Assembly (NCBI GenBank): GCA_036525795.1
Contig: DATCZS010000108.1
Coordinates: forward strand, 1-46,018
DNA: 46,018 nt
Source: DATCZS01 sp036525795
Lineage (GTDB): Bacteria; Actinomycetota; Acidimicrobiia; Spongiisociales; ZC4RG35
Direction: 5' to 3'
Positions 27,281 to 36,299 of the stretch are shown here, one piece after another. Every line of letters starts with the position of its first letter. The first letter of the stretch is position 1. The notes below the pieces were generated by a model. That model had not been told where the DNA came from. It ran no database searches and saw only the letters and a list, made by a program, of their open reading frames with translations. The translations under genes were made by a program, and so were the position numbers.

Positions 27281-29476
27281 TCAGAGTTCCGGCTCGCCCA
27301 TCAGGCGGAATGCTCCAAAGACGCCGTCCACTCCGCGCAGCCCGCTGAGGAGCCTCGAGAGGCTCTCGGGGTCGGCCAACTCCAGCTCATACCGCAGGAT
27401 GGCGACACGATCCCGTCCCGTGATCGAAGACGACGCCGTGATGTTGCCACCCAGATCGCTGATGATCTCGGTCGTGTCACGGAGGAGGTTCGTGCGGTCC
27501 ATCGCCTCCACCTGTACCCAGACCGTGAATCTCCCGATGCGATCCGCCGGCCAGGCGACCTCCACCATCCGGTCGCGCCCCCCCTCGGTCATCGCACCGA
27601 GATTGGTGCAGTCGGCCCGATGAACCGACACACCCCGGCCAACAGTGACGAAGCCGACGATCGGATCGCCCGGCACCGGAGCGCAGCAGCGGGCGATCCT
27701 CACCATCATGTCGTCGAGCCCTTCGACGATGATCCCCGGACCCGCAGACGAGTAGCGACGGGGCCGGACGGGGGCGAGGAGATCCTCTTCGTGCTCGTCT
27801 GGCCGGACGGCCCGCACAACCCGCCCCACGACCGTCGATGCCGCGATCTCACCTGCGCCGACCGCCACCATCAGCCCATCGACGTCGATCTTGTTGAACT
27901 CGCCGGCGATCTCACCGAGAAGACCCTCCCGCTCGGATGCTCCGAGCCCGAGGCCTTCCTTGCGCAAGAGCGCCATCACCTGGTCACGACCCTCCGATGC
28001 GGCCTGTTCCCGGCGCTCCTTGAGGAACCACTGTCTGATCTTGGACCGGGCGCGTGAGGTGCGGGCAAACTTGAGCCAGTCCCGGGACGGTGATGCGTCT
28101 GGCGCCTTCGAGGTGATGACCTCGACGATGTCCCCCGACTCGAGCCGGGTCGAGAGAGGCATCAGCCTCCCGTTGACACGCGACCCCACGCAGCGGTGAC
28201 CCACCTCGGTGTGGACTGCGTAGGCAAAGTCGATGAGGGTGGCCCCGCGGGGCAGCGTCTTTATGTCGCCCGCCGGGGTGAGAACGAATACCTCGTCCTG
28301 ATAGAGGTCGAGTTTGAGTTGGTCGAGGAACTCGATCGGGTCCGCCGCCATGTCTTCCAGGCTGGGAAGGTTCGACGTCCATTTGACGTGTGCTCCATCC
28401 GAACCCTCCTTGTAGCGCCAGTGCGCCGCGACCCCGGATTCGGCGATGGTGTGCATCTCCTCGGTGCGGATCTGGATCTCGAGGGGCTTTCCGTCCGGTC
28501 CGATCACCGTCGTGTGCAGCGACTGGTAGAGGTTGAACTTGGGCATGGCGATGTAGTCCTTGAAACGCCCTGAGACCGGCACCCACCGGGCGTGGACGAG
28601 CCCGAGGACGGCGTAGCACTCGGGCAGTGACGGGACGACCACCCGTACCCCGATGAGATCGTGGATCTCGTCGAACGGCCGTCCGGTCTCCACCATCTTC
28701 CGGTAGATCGAGTAGAGATGCTTCGGACGTCCGCTGATCCTTCCGGCGATGCCCGCATCGGCGAGCATCGATTCGATCTCGGCCACCACCTTCTCGATGA
28801 AGACGTCGCGCTGGGGTGCCCGCTCATGCAGCCGCTGTTCGATCTCGGTGAACCTGGGCGGATACAGCACGGCAAAACACCGATCCTCCAGTTCGTGCTT
28901 GATCTCCTGTACGCCGAGCCGATGCGCCAGCGGCGCGTAGATGTCCAGTGTCTCGCGGGCCACCCGCTGCTGCTTCTCCGGCCGCAGCGCCGCCACCGTC
29001 CGGATGTTGTGGAGCCGGTCGGCCAGTTTGATGAGCAACACCCGGAGGTCCTCTGCCATCGCAACGACCATCTTGCGGATGGTGGCCGCCTGCGCGTGCT
29101 CCCGGCTCCCGTACTCGAGGCGGTCGAGCTTGGTCACACCATCGATCAGGTAGGCAATCTCCTGTCCGAAGGTGGCCACGATCTGGTCGAGCGTCACGTC
29201 GGTGTCCTCCACCGTGTCGTGGAGCAGGGCGGCCGCCAGCGTCGGTTCGTCCATCCCGTAGCCTGCGAGGATCAGCGTCACCGCGACGGGGTGGGTGATA
29301 TACGGCTCACCCGACTTGCGGTGCTGCCCTTCGTGGGCCTGCTTCGCCAGCAGGTATGCCTTTTCGAGCACGGACGGATCCGCATCCGGGTGCCAGGAGG
29401 CAAAGACCTCGAGGACCCGAGCGAAACCCTCGTCCGGGTCGACGACGTCCAGGTCAGTCGTAGGTGAGGAGAGCAT
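27281..29476 (-). CDS. rel: Bifunctional (p)ppGpp synthetase/hydrolase Rel
   Basis: Makes and degrades the stringent-response alarmone. The 731-residue protein has an N-terminal HD hydrolase domain (ALLHDTVEDTDVT near residue 86; KLADRLHNIRT), the synthetase domain (GRPKHLYSIYRKM, GRFKDYIAMPKFNLYQSLHT), a TGS domain (VLTPAGDIKTLPRGATLIDF), a zinc-finger-like segment (RIARCCAPVPGD) and a C-terminal ACT domain. The RFKD motif is the form of bifunctional Rel enzymes rather than the synthetase-only EXDD form. The ATG at 29476 lies inside apt (23-bp overlap), the usual actinobacterial secDF-apt-rel order. Confidence 0.97.
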   Translation of the reverse strand: MLSSPTTDLDVVDPDEGFARVLEVFASWHPDADPSVLEKAYLLAKQAHEGQHRKSGEPYITHPVAVTLILAGYGMDEPTLAAALLHDTVEDTDVTLDQIVATFGQEIAYLIDGVTKLDRLEYGSREHAQAATIRKMVVAMAEDLRVLLIKLADRLHNIRTVAALRPEKQQRVARETLDIYAPLAHRLGVQEIKHELEDRCFAVLYPPRFTEIEQRLHERAPQRDVFIEKVVAEIESMLADAGIAGRISGRPKHLYSIYRKMVETGRPFDEIHDLIGVRVVVPSLPECYAVLGLVHARWVPVSGRFKDYIAMPKFNLYQSLHTTVIGPDGKPLEIQIRTEEMHTIAESGVAAHWRYKEGSDGAHVKWTSNLPSLEDMAADPIEFLDQLKLDLYQDEVFVLTPAGDIKTLPRGATLIDFAYAVHTEVGHRCVGSRVNGRLMPLSTRLESGDIVEVITSKAPDASPSRDWLKFARTSRARSKIRQWFLKERREQAASEGRDQVMALLRKEGLGLGASEREGLLGEIAGEFNKIDVDGLMVAVGAGEIAASTVVGRVVRAVRPDEHEEDLLAPVRPRRYSSAGPGIIVEGLDDMMVRIARCCAPVPGDPIVGFVTVGRGVSVHRADCTNLGAMTEGGRDRMVEVAWPADRIGRFTVWVQVEAMDRTNLLRDTTEIISDLGGNITASSSITGRDRVAILRYELELADPESLSRLLSGLRGVDGVFGAFRLMGEPEL

Positions 29477-29972
29477 GAAACGGGACCCCGTTCAGCGACG
29501 CCTTGCCGTTGAGAAACCCCAGCTCGATGAACACGGCAAACCCCACGATCTCTGCCCCGAGACCACCCAGGAGCCCGAGTGCGGCAGCGGCCGTCCCACC
29601 GGTGGCGATGACGTCATCGACGACGAGAACTCTGTCGTCGGCGCGGACCGCGTCGACGTGCACTTCGAGAGCGTCGGTCCCGTATTCCAGCTCGTAGGCC
29701 TGACTCCTCACCTGATACGGAAGCTTGCCCGGCTTGCGGATCGGAACGAAGCCGGCTCCCAACTTCTCGGCCACGGGAGCCGCCAGCGTGAAGCCTCGCG
29801 CCTCGATTCCGGCCACTTTGGTGATGCCGGCGTCGCGGAACGGGTCCGCCATGGCCTCGAGCAGCGCGGCAAAACCCCCGGAGTCGCCGAGCACGGGTGT
29901 GATGTCGTAGAAGAGGATGCCCGGCTTCGGGTAGTCGGGGACTTCGCGAATGAGGGAGCGAATCTGCTGCAC
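29454..29972 (-). CDS. apt: Adenine phosphoribosyltransferase
   Basis: Salvages adenine to AMP with PRPP. The 172-residue protein shows REVPDYPKPGILFYDITP at the N terminus, GIEARGFTLAAPVA, and the PRPP-binding loop VLVVDDVIATGGTAAAA. Length and motifs are complete. A GTG start at 29972 was used, 33 bp after secF; there is no clear Shine-Dalgarno, so coupling to secF is possible. It overlaps rel by 23 bp. Confidence 0.95.
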   Translation of the reverse strand: MQQIRSLIREVPDYPKPGILFYDITPVLGDSGGFAALLEAMADPFRDAGITKVAGIEARGFTLAAPVAEKLGAGFVPIRKPGKLPYQVRSQAYELEYGTDALEVHVDAVRADDRVLVVDDVIATGGTAAAALGLLGGLGAEIVGFAVFIELGFLNGKASLNGVPFHALLTYD

Positions 29973-30005
29973 CCCGGGGAGTGTACCCCTGTCCAGGCCG
30001 CGCTC

Positions 30006-31112
30006 TCAGCGCCGTTTCTTGGGAGGCCGCGGCTGGGCGCCCTTGGGCGGGCGCGGACTGGCCTGCCGGGTTGCGGGCGATTCGGGTTCGCCGGTTGCGG
30101 TCTCCCCGGATGCTGCGGCCTCCTGTGTCCTGGCTCCGACGCCAGGCGCGAGCCTCTTCTTCCTGCCGCTTCCCGACTCGAGCGCCGCCCTCCGCTCCAT
30201 CCAGGCGGGCTCGCGCTCTCGCCACGTCGCCAGCAAGGGTGCTGCCACGAAGATCGACGAGTAGGTACCGGCAGCGATGCCCACGAACAGCGCCAGCGCG
30301 AAGTCCTGCAGGCTGGCGGCGCCGAGCAGGATGCCGCCGACGAACAAGAGCGAGCCGACGGGGATCAGGGATGTGAACGACGTGGCGAGAGAGCGCACCA
30401 GCACCTGGTTCATGGATCGGTTCACGATGCCCGTATAGGTGTCCTCGTCGCGGAAGGTGTCTTCGTTCTCTTCCACCTTGTCGAACACGACGACCGTGTC
30501 GTACAGCGAATACCCCAGAATGGTCAGCAGCGCCACGACCGTGGCAGGGGTGACCTCGAATCCGGTCACCGAGTAGATGCCGACGGTGATCGCCATGTCG
30601 TGGAGCAACGCCACGATGCCCGCAACCGCCATCTTCCATTGGAGACGCCAGGCGATGAAGAGGACGGCGAATCCGATGAACACAACGAGCGCGATCACCG
30701 CCTGACGGGCGACCAGGGCTCCAAAGGTCGGTCCGACTGCCTCGATCGAAGCGTCCTGGCGATCGACTCCGGTCGCCGAGACGATCGCCTCGATCATGGC
30801 GTCTTCCACCTCCTCCTCGAGGGGCGCGGTCTGCACCAGGACGGCCGCGCCGTCGTCGAGAAGCTGGATTCGCGAGTCGGACAGACCGATCGGTGCGAGC
30901 GCCGCCCGCAGGTCGGCGATCTCTGCTCCCCGCGGGTTCTCCGCCTGGACCGCCACACCTCCCACGAACTCCAGGCCGAGGTTGAGCTGGCGCACCGCCA
31001 GGGATCCGAGCGACAGAAGGATGAGCGTCAGCGAGATCACGAACCAACGCCGGCGCAGCCCGACGAAGTCGATCGACGTCTCTCCCCGCGAGACCCGCGA
31101 CCAGCGACTCAT
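30006..31112 (-). CDS. secF: Protein translocase subunit SecF
   Basis: Membrane partner of SecD that uses the proton gradient to help pull proteins through SecYEG. The 368-residue protein has six predicted transmembrane helices, an N-terminal helix at about residues 20-40, the external P1 domain, and the conserved SecF segments ALLHDMAITVG and LTILGYSLYDTVVVFDKVEEN. The early motif reads GLEFVGG where most SecF proteins have GIDF-GG, a conservative change. The last 60 residues are a cytoplasmic Pro/Arg/Lys-rich tail (PRPPKGAQPRPPKKRR). The ATG at 31112 overlaps the secD stop by 4 bp. Confidence 0.95.
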   Translation of the reverse strand: MSRWSRVSRGETSIDFVGLRRRWFVISLTLILLSLGSLAVRQLNLGLEFVGGVAVQAENPRGAEIADLRAALAPIGLSDSRIQLLDDGAAVLVQTAPLEEEVEDAMIEAIVSATGVDRQDASIEAVGPTFGALVARQAVIALVVFIGFAVLFIAWRLQWKMAVAGIVALLHDMAITVGIYSVTGFEVTPATVVALLTILGYSLYDTVVVFDKVEENEDTFRDEDTYTGIVNRSMNQVLVRSLATSFTSLIPVGSLLFVGGILLGAASLQDFALALFVGIAAGTYSSIFVAAPLLATWREREPAWMERRAALESGSGRKKRLAPGVGARTQEAAASGETATGEPESPATRQASPRPPKGAQPRPPKKRR

Positions 31113-32698
31113 GCCGATCCCTCCGCCCGTCCGGCTGCACCTACGATCGAGAACCTGCCGCCGGAACCGAGTCCGGTGTGGGCGACGAACCACGCCGCTC
31201 GCCGTGTGTACACACGGGCGATCACCATGTCGAGCACGGTCGCAATGCCCAGCGACAGGGCAAATCCCTTGACCGGACCCACCGCGAGCAGGAAGAGCAG
31301 CGTCGCCCCCAGGAGCGAAACGAAGTCGGCCGTGAGGATGGTCCGATACGCCGCCCGGAAGCCGTCGGTCACCGCTGTCGACACGTTCGCTCCGTTCCGG
31401 ATCTCGTCTTTGATCCGTTCGAAATAGACGATGTACGAGTCTGCGGTGATCCCTATCGCGACGATGATTCCGGTCACGCCGGCAAGGGTCAGCGTGGTCC
31501 CTATGGCCGCGCCGGCGATGGCGAAGATCGAGACGAGGAGGCTCCCGAACACCGTGAGACCGATCAACGCCACCACCCCGAGGACCCGGTAGTAGGAGAC
31601 CAGGACCAGGGTCACCAGGATCAGGCCTGCCGCCCCGGCGACGAGGCCGATACGGAGCGAGTCGGCTCCGAGCGAGGCAGAGACCTTCTGCACCTGCGAC
31701 CGCTCGAAGGACACCGGCAACGAGCCGTACCGCAGAACCACCGCGAGATCCCGTGCCTGCACCTCGTCCTCCGGCTGGTCACCGAGGGTGATCTGGGCTC
31801 GACCTCCGGTGATCCCCACCCCGGGCTGCACGTCATCGAAGACTCGCGGCGCCGCCAGAACCTCGCCGTCGAGGACGATGGCGATCTGCCGGCGCGGGTC
31901 CAGACCCGTGAAGGTCGCCGCCTGGCCGGTCATCGACGCAAACGCCACACCCCCATCGGACGTGAGGTCGAGGCTGATCCCCCACACCCCGCTGGTGGTG
32001 ATGAATCCTGGTGTCGCCTGCGCCACGTCGGTGCCGATCAGGCATGCGGGACCGAGGTGCAGTACCGCACCCTCCGAGAGCACGTATGCCTCCCTCCCGG
32101 GGGCATCGGTCACCGTCAGCCCGGTCGCCGGATCGAGACCCAACTCCTCAGCGGTGGCAAACGTGTATGTCCCTCCTGTGCCACACGGCTCGGCAACGGT
32201 GACCGGACCCTCCCCGGCAGGATCGGTCGATGAACCCGCAGTCGTGGAGGTCGTGTCGGGTGCCGTGGTGGTCGGGGCGTCCTCGCCTGCGGCTGCGGTG
32301 GTCGTGGTGGGTGTCTCGGGAATGTCGGCCAGCGGCCCGATCGACCCCGGCGTGAGGCCCAGGACGGGGCGGAAGCTGAGCTCACCCTGCTGGCCGAGGA
32401 CATCGAGCGCCCGCTGCTCGTCCTCCACGCCAGGCAGTTGGACGACGACCGTGCTCGCTCCCGAGATGGCGATCTCGGGCTCCTGGACGCCGCCGATCTC
32501 CTCGATCCTGCTCCGCATCCGCTCCACCGCCAGTTCCAGGACGTCCTCTTCCGTGTCCGTGGGGGCCGTGAGAACGACAGACGTGCCGCCCTGGAGGTCG
32601 AGGCCGAGCCGGGGAGTACGGCCGGTGGCTACGAGCGCTGCCAGCCCGCCCCAGGCGAGGCCCAATACCACCACCAGCCCGATGAGCGTCCTGCGCAC
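31109..32698 (-). CDS. secD: Protein translocase subunit SecD with Thr-rich external insert
   Basis: Six-helix membrane protein that, with SecF, drives late export through SecYEG. The 529-residue protein shows the first helix (residues 4-25), RLGLDLQGGTSVVL, the P1 head (GISLDLTSDGGVAFASMT, ITLGDQPEDE) and the C-terminal helices with GITADSYIVYFERIKDE. Residues 126-166 are a low-complexity Thr/Ala/Pro insert (TPTTTTAAAG, PTTTAPDTTSTTAGSSTDP) in the external domain, resembling the linker of the lipoprotein at 18-19 kb. A GTG start at 32698, 10 bp after the yajC stop, was chosen; earlier in-frame codons lie within yajC. Confidence 0.94.
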   Translation of the reverse strand: MRRTLIGLVVVLGLAWGGLAALVATGRTPRLGLDLQGGTSVVLTAPTDTEEDVLELAVERMRSRIEEIGGVQEPEIAISGASTVVVQLPGVEDEQRALDVLGQQGELSFRPVLGLTPGSIGPLADIPETPTTTTAAAGEDAPTTTAPDTTSTTAGSSTDPAGEGPVTVAEPCGTGGTYTFATAEELGLDPATGLTVTDAPGREAYVLSEGAVLHLGPACLIGTDVAQATPGFITTSGVWGISLDLTSDGGVAFASMTGQAATFTGLDPRRQIAIVLDGEVLAAPRVFDDVQPGVGITGGRAQITLGDQPEDEVQARDLAVVLRYGSLPVSFERSQVQKVSASLGADSLRIGLVAGAAGLILVTLVLVSYYRVLGVVALIGLTVFGSLLVSIFAIAGAAIGTTLTLAGVTGIIVAIGITADSYIVYFERIKDEIRNGANVSTAVTDGFRAAYRTILTADFVSLLGATLLFLLAVGPVKGFALSLGIATVLDMVIARVYTRRAAWFVAHTGLGSGGRFSIVGAAGRAEGSA

Positions 32699-32708
32699 GC
32701 GGCCCCGT

Positions 32709-33011
32709 TCAGGATCCGTCGGTGCCGATTCGGCCGCTGACCGCCCGGCGGGCGATGCGCATGCGACCCGACTCGATGTCGATGACCAGGGTGTCGTCGT
32801 CCGCGGACACGACGCGGCCGTGGATTCCACCGATGGTCTGGACCTGGTCGCCGACAGAGATCTCGGATTGGAGCTCCTGCTGCTGCCGTGCCCGCTTGCG
32901 CTGAGGGCGGATGAACAAGAAGTAGAAGATGGCGAACATCACCGCCAGGAAGATCAGCGAGCTGGCGCCTGATCCGGCGGGCGCGTCTGTTTGGGCGAGA
33001 ATCACGTACAT
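32709..33011 (-). CDS. yajC: Preprotein translocase subunit YajC
   Basis: Small accessory membrane protein of the SecDF-YajC complex. The 100-residue protein has one transmembrane helix (about residues 16-33, ending FAIFYFLFIRPQRKR) and a cytoplasmic domain with the family signature SVGDQVQTIGGIHGRVVS. The ATG at 33011 has GAGGAG about 10 nt upstream and gives the usual length. It follows tgt by 46 bp, giving the same queA-tgt-yajC-secD-secF order as E. coli. Confidence 0.95.
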   Translation of the reverse strand: MYVILAQTDAPAGSGASSLIFLAVMFAIFYFLFIRPQRKRARQQQELQSEISVGDQVQTIGGIHGRVVSADDDTLVIDIESGRMRIARRAVSGRIGTDGS

Positions 33012-33057
33012 TGCTGGAGCACTCCTCGAAGGCTCTCTCGATCGGGTCGAGACGACA

Positions 33058-34182
33058 TTAGCCGTCCTCTGCCCGGCGACCGCCATTCCGTCGCTCCACC
33101 ACCTCGGCTCGAAAGTCTGCAAATGATCCGGACGCGATCGCGTTGCGGGCCGACTCCAGCAGGCCGAGCGTGTACCAGAGGTTGTGGAGCGAGGCGAGAC
33201 GGAACACGGTCAGCTCGTTGGTGGCGAGGAGATGACGGAGATAGCTGCGGGAATGGGAACGACAGGTCGGACAGCGACAGTCGTCGGCCAGAGGGCCGGC
33301 GTCTGTGGTGAATTCGCTGCGCCTGAGGTTGTAGTCGCCTGCGCTCGTGAGGATCCGACCGTGCCTGGCGAGCCTGGTCGGCCACACGCAGTCGAAGAGG
33401 TCGCATCCGCGGGCGATCGCATCGAGGACCCCCTCCGAATCGCCGAGCCCCATGACGTAGCGGACCTTCTCGGCAGGGAGCTCGGGTACGACCGCCTCGA
33501 TGGCGCGATTCCGCTCGGGAGCCGACTCGCCGACAGACAGCCCCCCGATCCCGAAGCCGGCGAACTCGAGATCGGCGGTACGCCGGGCGCTCTCGGCCCG
33601 CAGGTCGTCCTCCACCCCTCCCTGCACGATCCCGAACAGCACCTGATCGCGCCGTTGGTGGGAGTTCTTCGCGCGCTCGGACCAGCGGAGCGTCTGATTC
33701 ATCGCTTCGGTGATCACCTGACGGTCGGCCGGGAGCCCCACCAGCACGTCGAGAACCATCGCCACATCGGCGCCGAGCAGCTGCTGGACCCGCATCGACT
33801 CCTCCGGAGACAGAGCCACCCTCGAGCCGTCGTATGTCGAGCGGAACTCCGCGTGCTGTTCGGTGACGATGGGATCGAGGGAGAACACCTGGTAGCCACC
33901 ACTGTCGGTGAGGATGGGGCCATCCCATGCCATGAACCCGTGCAGGCCGCCCATCTCGGCAACGATCTCGGCCCCCGGGCGGAGCATGAGGTGATAGGTG
34001 TTCGACAGGATCATCTGCGCCCCGACGGTCCGTAGGTCCGCGCTGTCGAGCGACTTCACCACACCCCTGGTCCCCACCGGCATGAAAGTGGGTGTGCGGA
34101 CCTCGCCGTGGGCGAGTGTCAACACACCGGCCCGGGCCTCGCCGTCCCGAGCCTCCTCCCGAAACGCTCCTGCCGGTGTCAC
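33058..34182 (-). CDS. tgt: tRNA-guanine transglycosylase
   Basis: Exchanges guanine-34 in GUN-anticodon tRNAs for preQ1, the first tRNA-level step of queuosine synthesis. The 374-residue TIM-barrel shows TPTFMPVGTRGVVKSL, the substrate-binding ILTDSGGYQVFSL, VLFGIVQGGVEDDLR, and the zinc site CRCPTC...H near residue 310. The GTG start at 34182 overlaps the queA stop by 4 bp. M. tuberculosis and many relatives lack tgt and queA, so keeping them is a lineage marker. The preQ1 synthesis genes are not in the window; salvage of preQ1 or queuine is possible. Confidence 0.96.
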   Translation of the reverse strand: MTPAGAFREEARDGEARAGVLTLAHGEVRTPTFMPVGTRGVVKSLDSADLRTVGAQMILSNTYHLMLRPGAEIVAEMGGLHGFMAWDGPILTDSGGYQVFSLDPIVTEQHAEFRSTYDGSRVALSPEESMRVQQLLGADVAMVLDVLVGLPADRQVITEAMNQTLRWSERAKNSHQRRDQVLFGIVQGGVEDDLRAESARRTADLEFAGFGIGGLSVGESAPERNRAIEAVVPELPAEKVRYVMGLGDSEGVLDAIARGCDLFDCVWPTRLARHGRILTSAGDYNLRRSEFTTDAGPLADDCRCPTCRSHSRSYLRHLLATNELTVFRLASLHNLWYTLGLLESARNAIASGSFADFRAEVVERRNGGRRAEDG

Positions 34183-35234
34183 GTGACGCCTCCCCGCTCG
34201 CAGTACATCGCATCGCCGAAGCTGAGGAATCGGTAACCCCGGGAGAGAGCGGAGTGGTATGCCTCCCGCCACCCCGGCCCCATGAACGCGGCGATCAGCA
34301 CCACCAGACTGGATCTCGGCAGGTGGAAATTCGTGACGAGTCCGTCGACGACCCCGAACCGACTTCCGGGTCTGAGATAGAGCGAGGTCTCCCCGCGTCC
34401 CGGCCTGATCAGCCCGCCCGGTTCTTTCTGTGTCTCGAGCACCCGCACCGTGGTCGTGCCGACGGCGATGACCCGCCCGCCTCTCCCCCGGCATGATGCG
34501 ACGGCCGCCGCCGTCGCCTCCGACACCTCGAAGACCTCACTGTGCATCACATGGTCTTCGATGGACTCGGTTGCGATCGGCCGGAACGTCGCCAGCCCCA
34601 CTTCGAGGTCCACCGCAGCCATCTCGATGCCCGCATCAACCAGGCTGTCCACGACGCCTGGCGTGAAGTGCAGACCGGCCGTCGGCGCCGCCGCCGAGCC
34701 GGGGCGGGTGGCGAAGATCGTTTGATACCGGCCGGGATCGTCCAGCACCGCATCGATGTACGGGGGGAGCGGTACCTCGCCGTGCCGCTCCACCGCCTCC
34801 TCGATGTCGCCGGCGGCTTCGAGCGACAGCGTGGCGATTCCATCCACCGGATCGGACAGCAGACACGCCTGGATCGCTCCGAAATCCACCAGTGATCCGG
34901 CCCGAAGCCGGCGAGCAGGCCTGACCAGCGCTTCCCAACGGTCGGGGTCGATCCGGCGGAGCAACAGCGCCTCGACCGCTCCCCCCGTCTCCCGCTTGAC
35001 CCCGTGGAGGCGGGCTGCGCGCACCCTGGTCTGGTTCACGACCACGAGGTCGCCGGGGACGAGGAGCGAGGCGAGCTCTCCGAAACGATGGTCGCTTCCA
35101 TCGCGGGTGTCCAGCAAGCGGGAGGCGTCCCGCGGCGACGCCGGGGTCTGGGCGATCGCACTCGCCGGCAGGTGGTAGTCGAAGTCCGTGACGGCGGCCA
35201 TGCGGGCGTGTTCGAGTTCTGCCGACCCTGTCAC
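34179..35234 (-). CDS. queA: S-adenosylmethionine:tRNA ribosyltransferase-isomerase
   Basis: Adds the ribosyl part of S-adenosylmethionine to preQ1-tRNA, giving epoxyqueuosine. The 351-residue protein shows FDYHLPASAIAQTP, GDLVVVNQTRVRAARL, PLPPYI, the highly conserved RPGSAAAPTAGLHFT, and LVTNFHLPRSSLVVLIAAF. A GTG start at 35234 overlaps the ruvB stop by 4 bp; an ATG at 35201 is an alternative giving 340 residues. With tgt it forms a queuosine pair between ruvABC and the Sec genes. Confidence 0.95.
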   Translation of the reverse strand: MTGSAELEHARMAAVTDFDYHLPASAIAQTPASPRDASRLLDTRDGSDHRFGELASLLVPGDLVVVNQTRVRAARLHGVKRETGGAVEALLLRRIDPDRWEALVRPARRLRAGSLVDFGAIQACLLSDPVDGIATLSLEAAGDIEEAVERHGEVPLPPYIDAVLDDPGRYQTIFATRPGSAAAPTAGLHFTPGVVDSLVDAGIEMAAVDLEVGLATFRPIATESIEDHVMHSEVFEVSEATAAAVASCRGRGGRVIAVGTTTVRVLETQKEPGGLIRPGRGETSLYLRPGSRFGVVDGLVTNFHLPRSSLVVLIAAFMGPGWREAYHSALSRGYRFLSFGDAMYCERGGVT

Positions 35235-36250
35235 AGCTCGAGCGTGGGCTGACTGGCCGGAGGCTCGAGACCGAGGTGCTGATAGGCCCCGGCGGTCGCC
35301 ACCCTCCCGCGCGGCGTGCGATGGAGGAGACCGGCCTGCAGCAGAAACGGCTCGTAGGCGTCCTCGACGGTCTCGGGTTCCTCACCCACTGCGATCGCCA
35401 GGGTGCCCAACCCGACCGGGCCACCGCCGAACTTGTGAACGAGCGCCCCGAGGATCGCCCGGTCCACCTTGTCGAGTCCCCGGTCGTCGATCTCGAACAC
35501 GCTGAGGGCCTGATCGGCGATCCCGACGGTCACGATGCCGTCCGCCCTCGCAATCGCGTAGTCCCGTACCCGGGCCAGCAGGCGGTTGGCGATCCTTGCG
35601 GTCCCGCGGCTGCGCTCGGCCACCAGGCGCGCTCCCTGATCGTCGATGTCGACCCCGAGGATCGTCGCAGACCTCCGCACGATCTGTTCGAGATCGTCCG
35701 GGGTGTAGTAGTCGATGCGCTCCAGAATCCCGAAGCGGTCGCGCAGCGGGGCCGCCACGGTGCCGATCCGGGTGGTGGCGCCGACGAGGGTGAACCGTGC
35801 CAGGTCGAGGCGAATCGAGGTGGCGGCCGGGCCCTTCCCGAGCACGATGTCGAGTTCGAAGTCCTCCATCGCCGGATACATCACCTCCTCGACCGCTCTG
35901 GGAACCCGATGGATCTCGTCGATGAAGAAGACGTCTCCCGTCTCGAGTTGACTGAGGATGGAGGCGAGGTCTCCGGGTCTCTCGAGCGCCGGGCCGGAGG
36001 TCTTCTTGATCGCCACGCCCAATTCGTTGGCGAGGATCCCGGCGAGGCTGGTCTTGCCAAGGCCGGGGGGTCCGGACAACAACACGTGATCGAGCCCGCG
36101 CCCCTGCACCCTGGCCGCCTCGATCGAGATGCGCAGCCGCTCCTTGACGAGCTCCTGGCCGACGAATTCGTCGAGTCTCCGCGGCCGGAGCGTCGCCTCC
36201 AGCTCGTCATCCGCCTGTGTGCTTCCCCCGAGGATGCCTTCTTCCCTCAT
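35231..36250 (-). CDS. ruvB: Holliday junction branch-migration helicase RuvB
   Basis: Hexameric AAA+ motor that drives branch migration of RuvA-bound junctions. The 339-residue protein has Walker A LLSGPPGLGKTSLA, Walker B VFFIDEIHRVPRAVEE, sensor 1 LVGATTRIG, and the RuvB C-terminal winged helix (EPFLLQAGLLHRTPRGRVAT). The ATG at 36250 was chosen because GGGGAG lies 5 nt upstream; in-frame sequence further upstream has no ribosome site. It follows ruvA by 49 bp and overlaps queA by 4 bp. Confidence 0.97.
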   Translation of the reverse strand: MREEGILGGSTQADDELEATLRPRRLDEFVGQELVKERLRISIEAARVQGRGLDHVLLSGPPGLGKTSLAGILANELGVAIKKTSGPALERPGDLASILSQLETGDVFFIDEIHRVPRAVEEVMYPAMEDFELDIVLGKGPAATSIRLDLARFTLVGATTRIGTVAAPLRDRFGILERIDYYTPDDLEQIVRRSATILGVDIDDQGARLVAERSRGTARIANRLLARVRDYAIARADGIVTVGIADQALSVFEIDDRGLDKVDRAILGALVHKFGGGPVGLGTLAIAVGEEPETVEDAYEPFLLQAGLLHRTPRGRVATAGAYQHLGLEPPASQPTLEL

Positions 36251-36299
36251 GGGCGCTCCCCGAACGACGCATCCTGGTCCGACATGCACCGACGCCGGT

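Noticed and set aside
29295..31427. About 700-codon plus-strand open frame opposite rel, apt and secF
   Set aside because: Antisense to three certain genes, with low-complexity charged composition.
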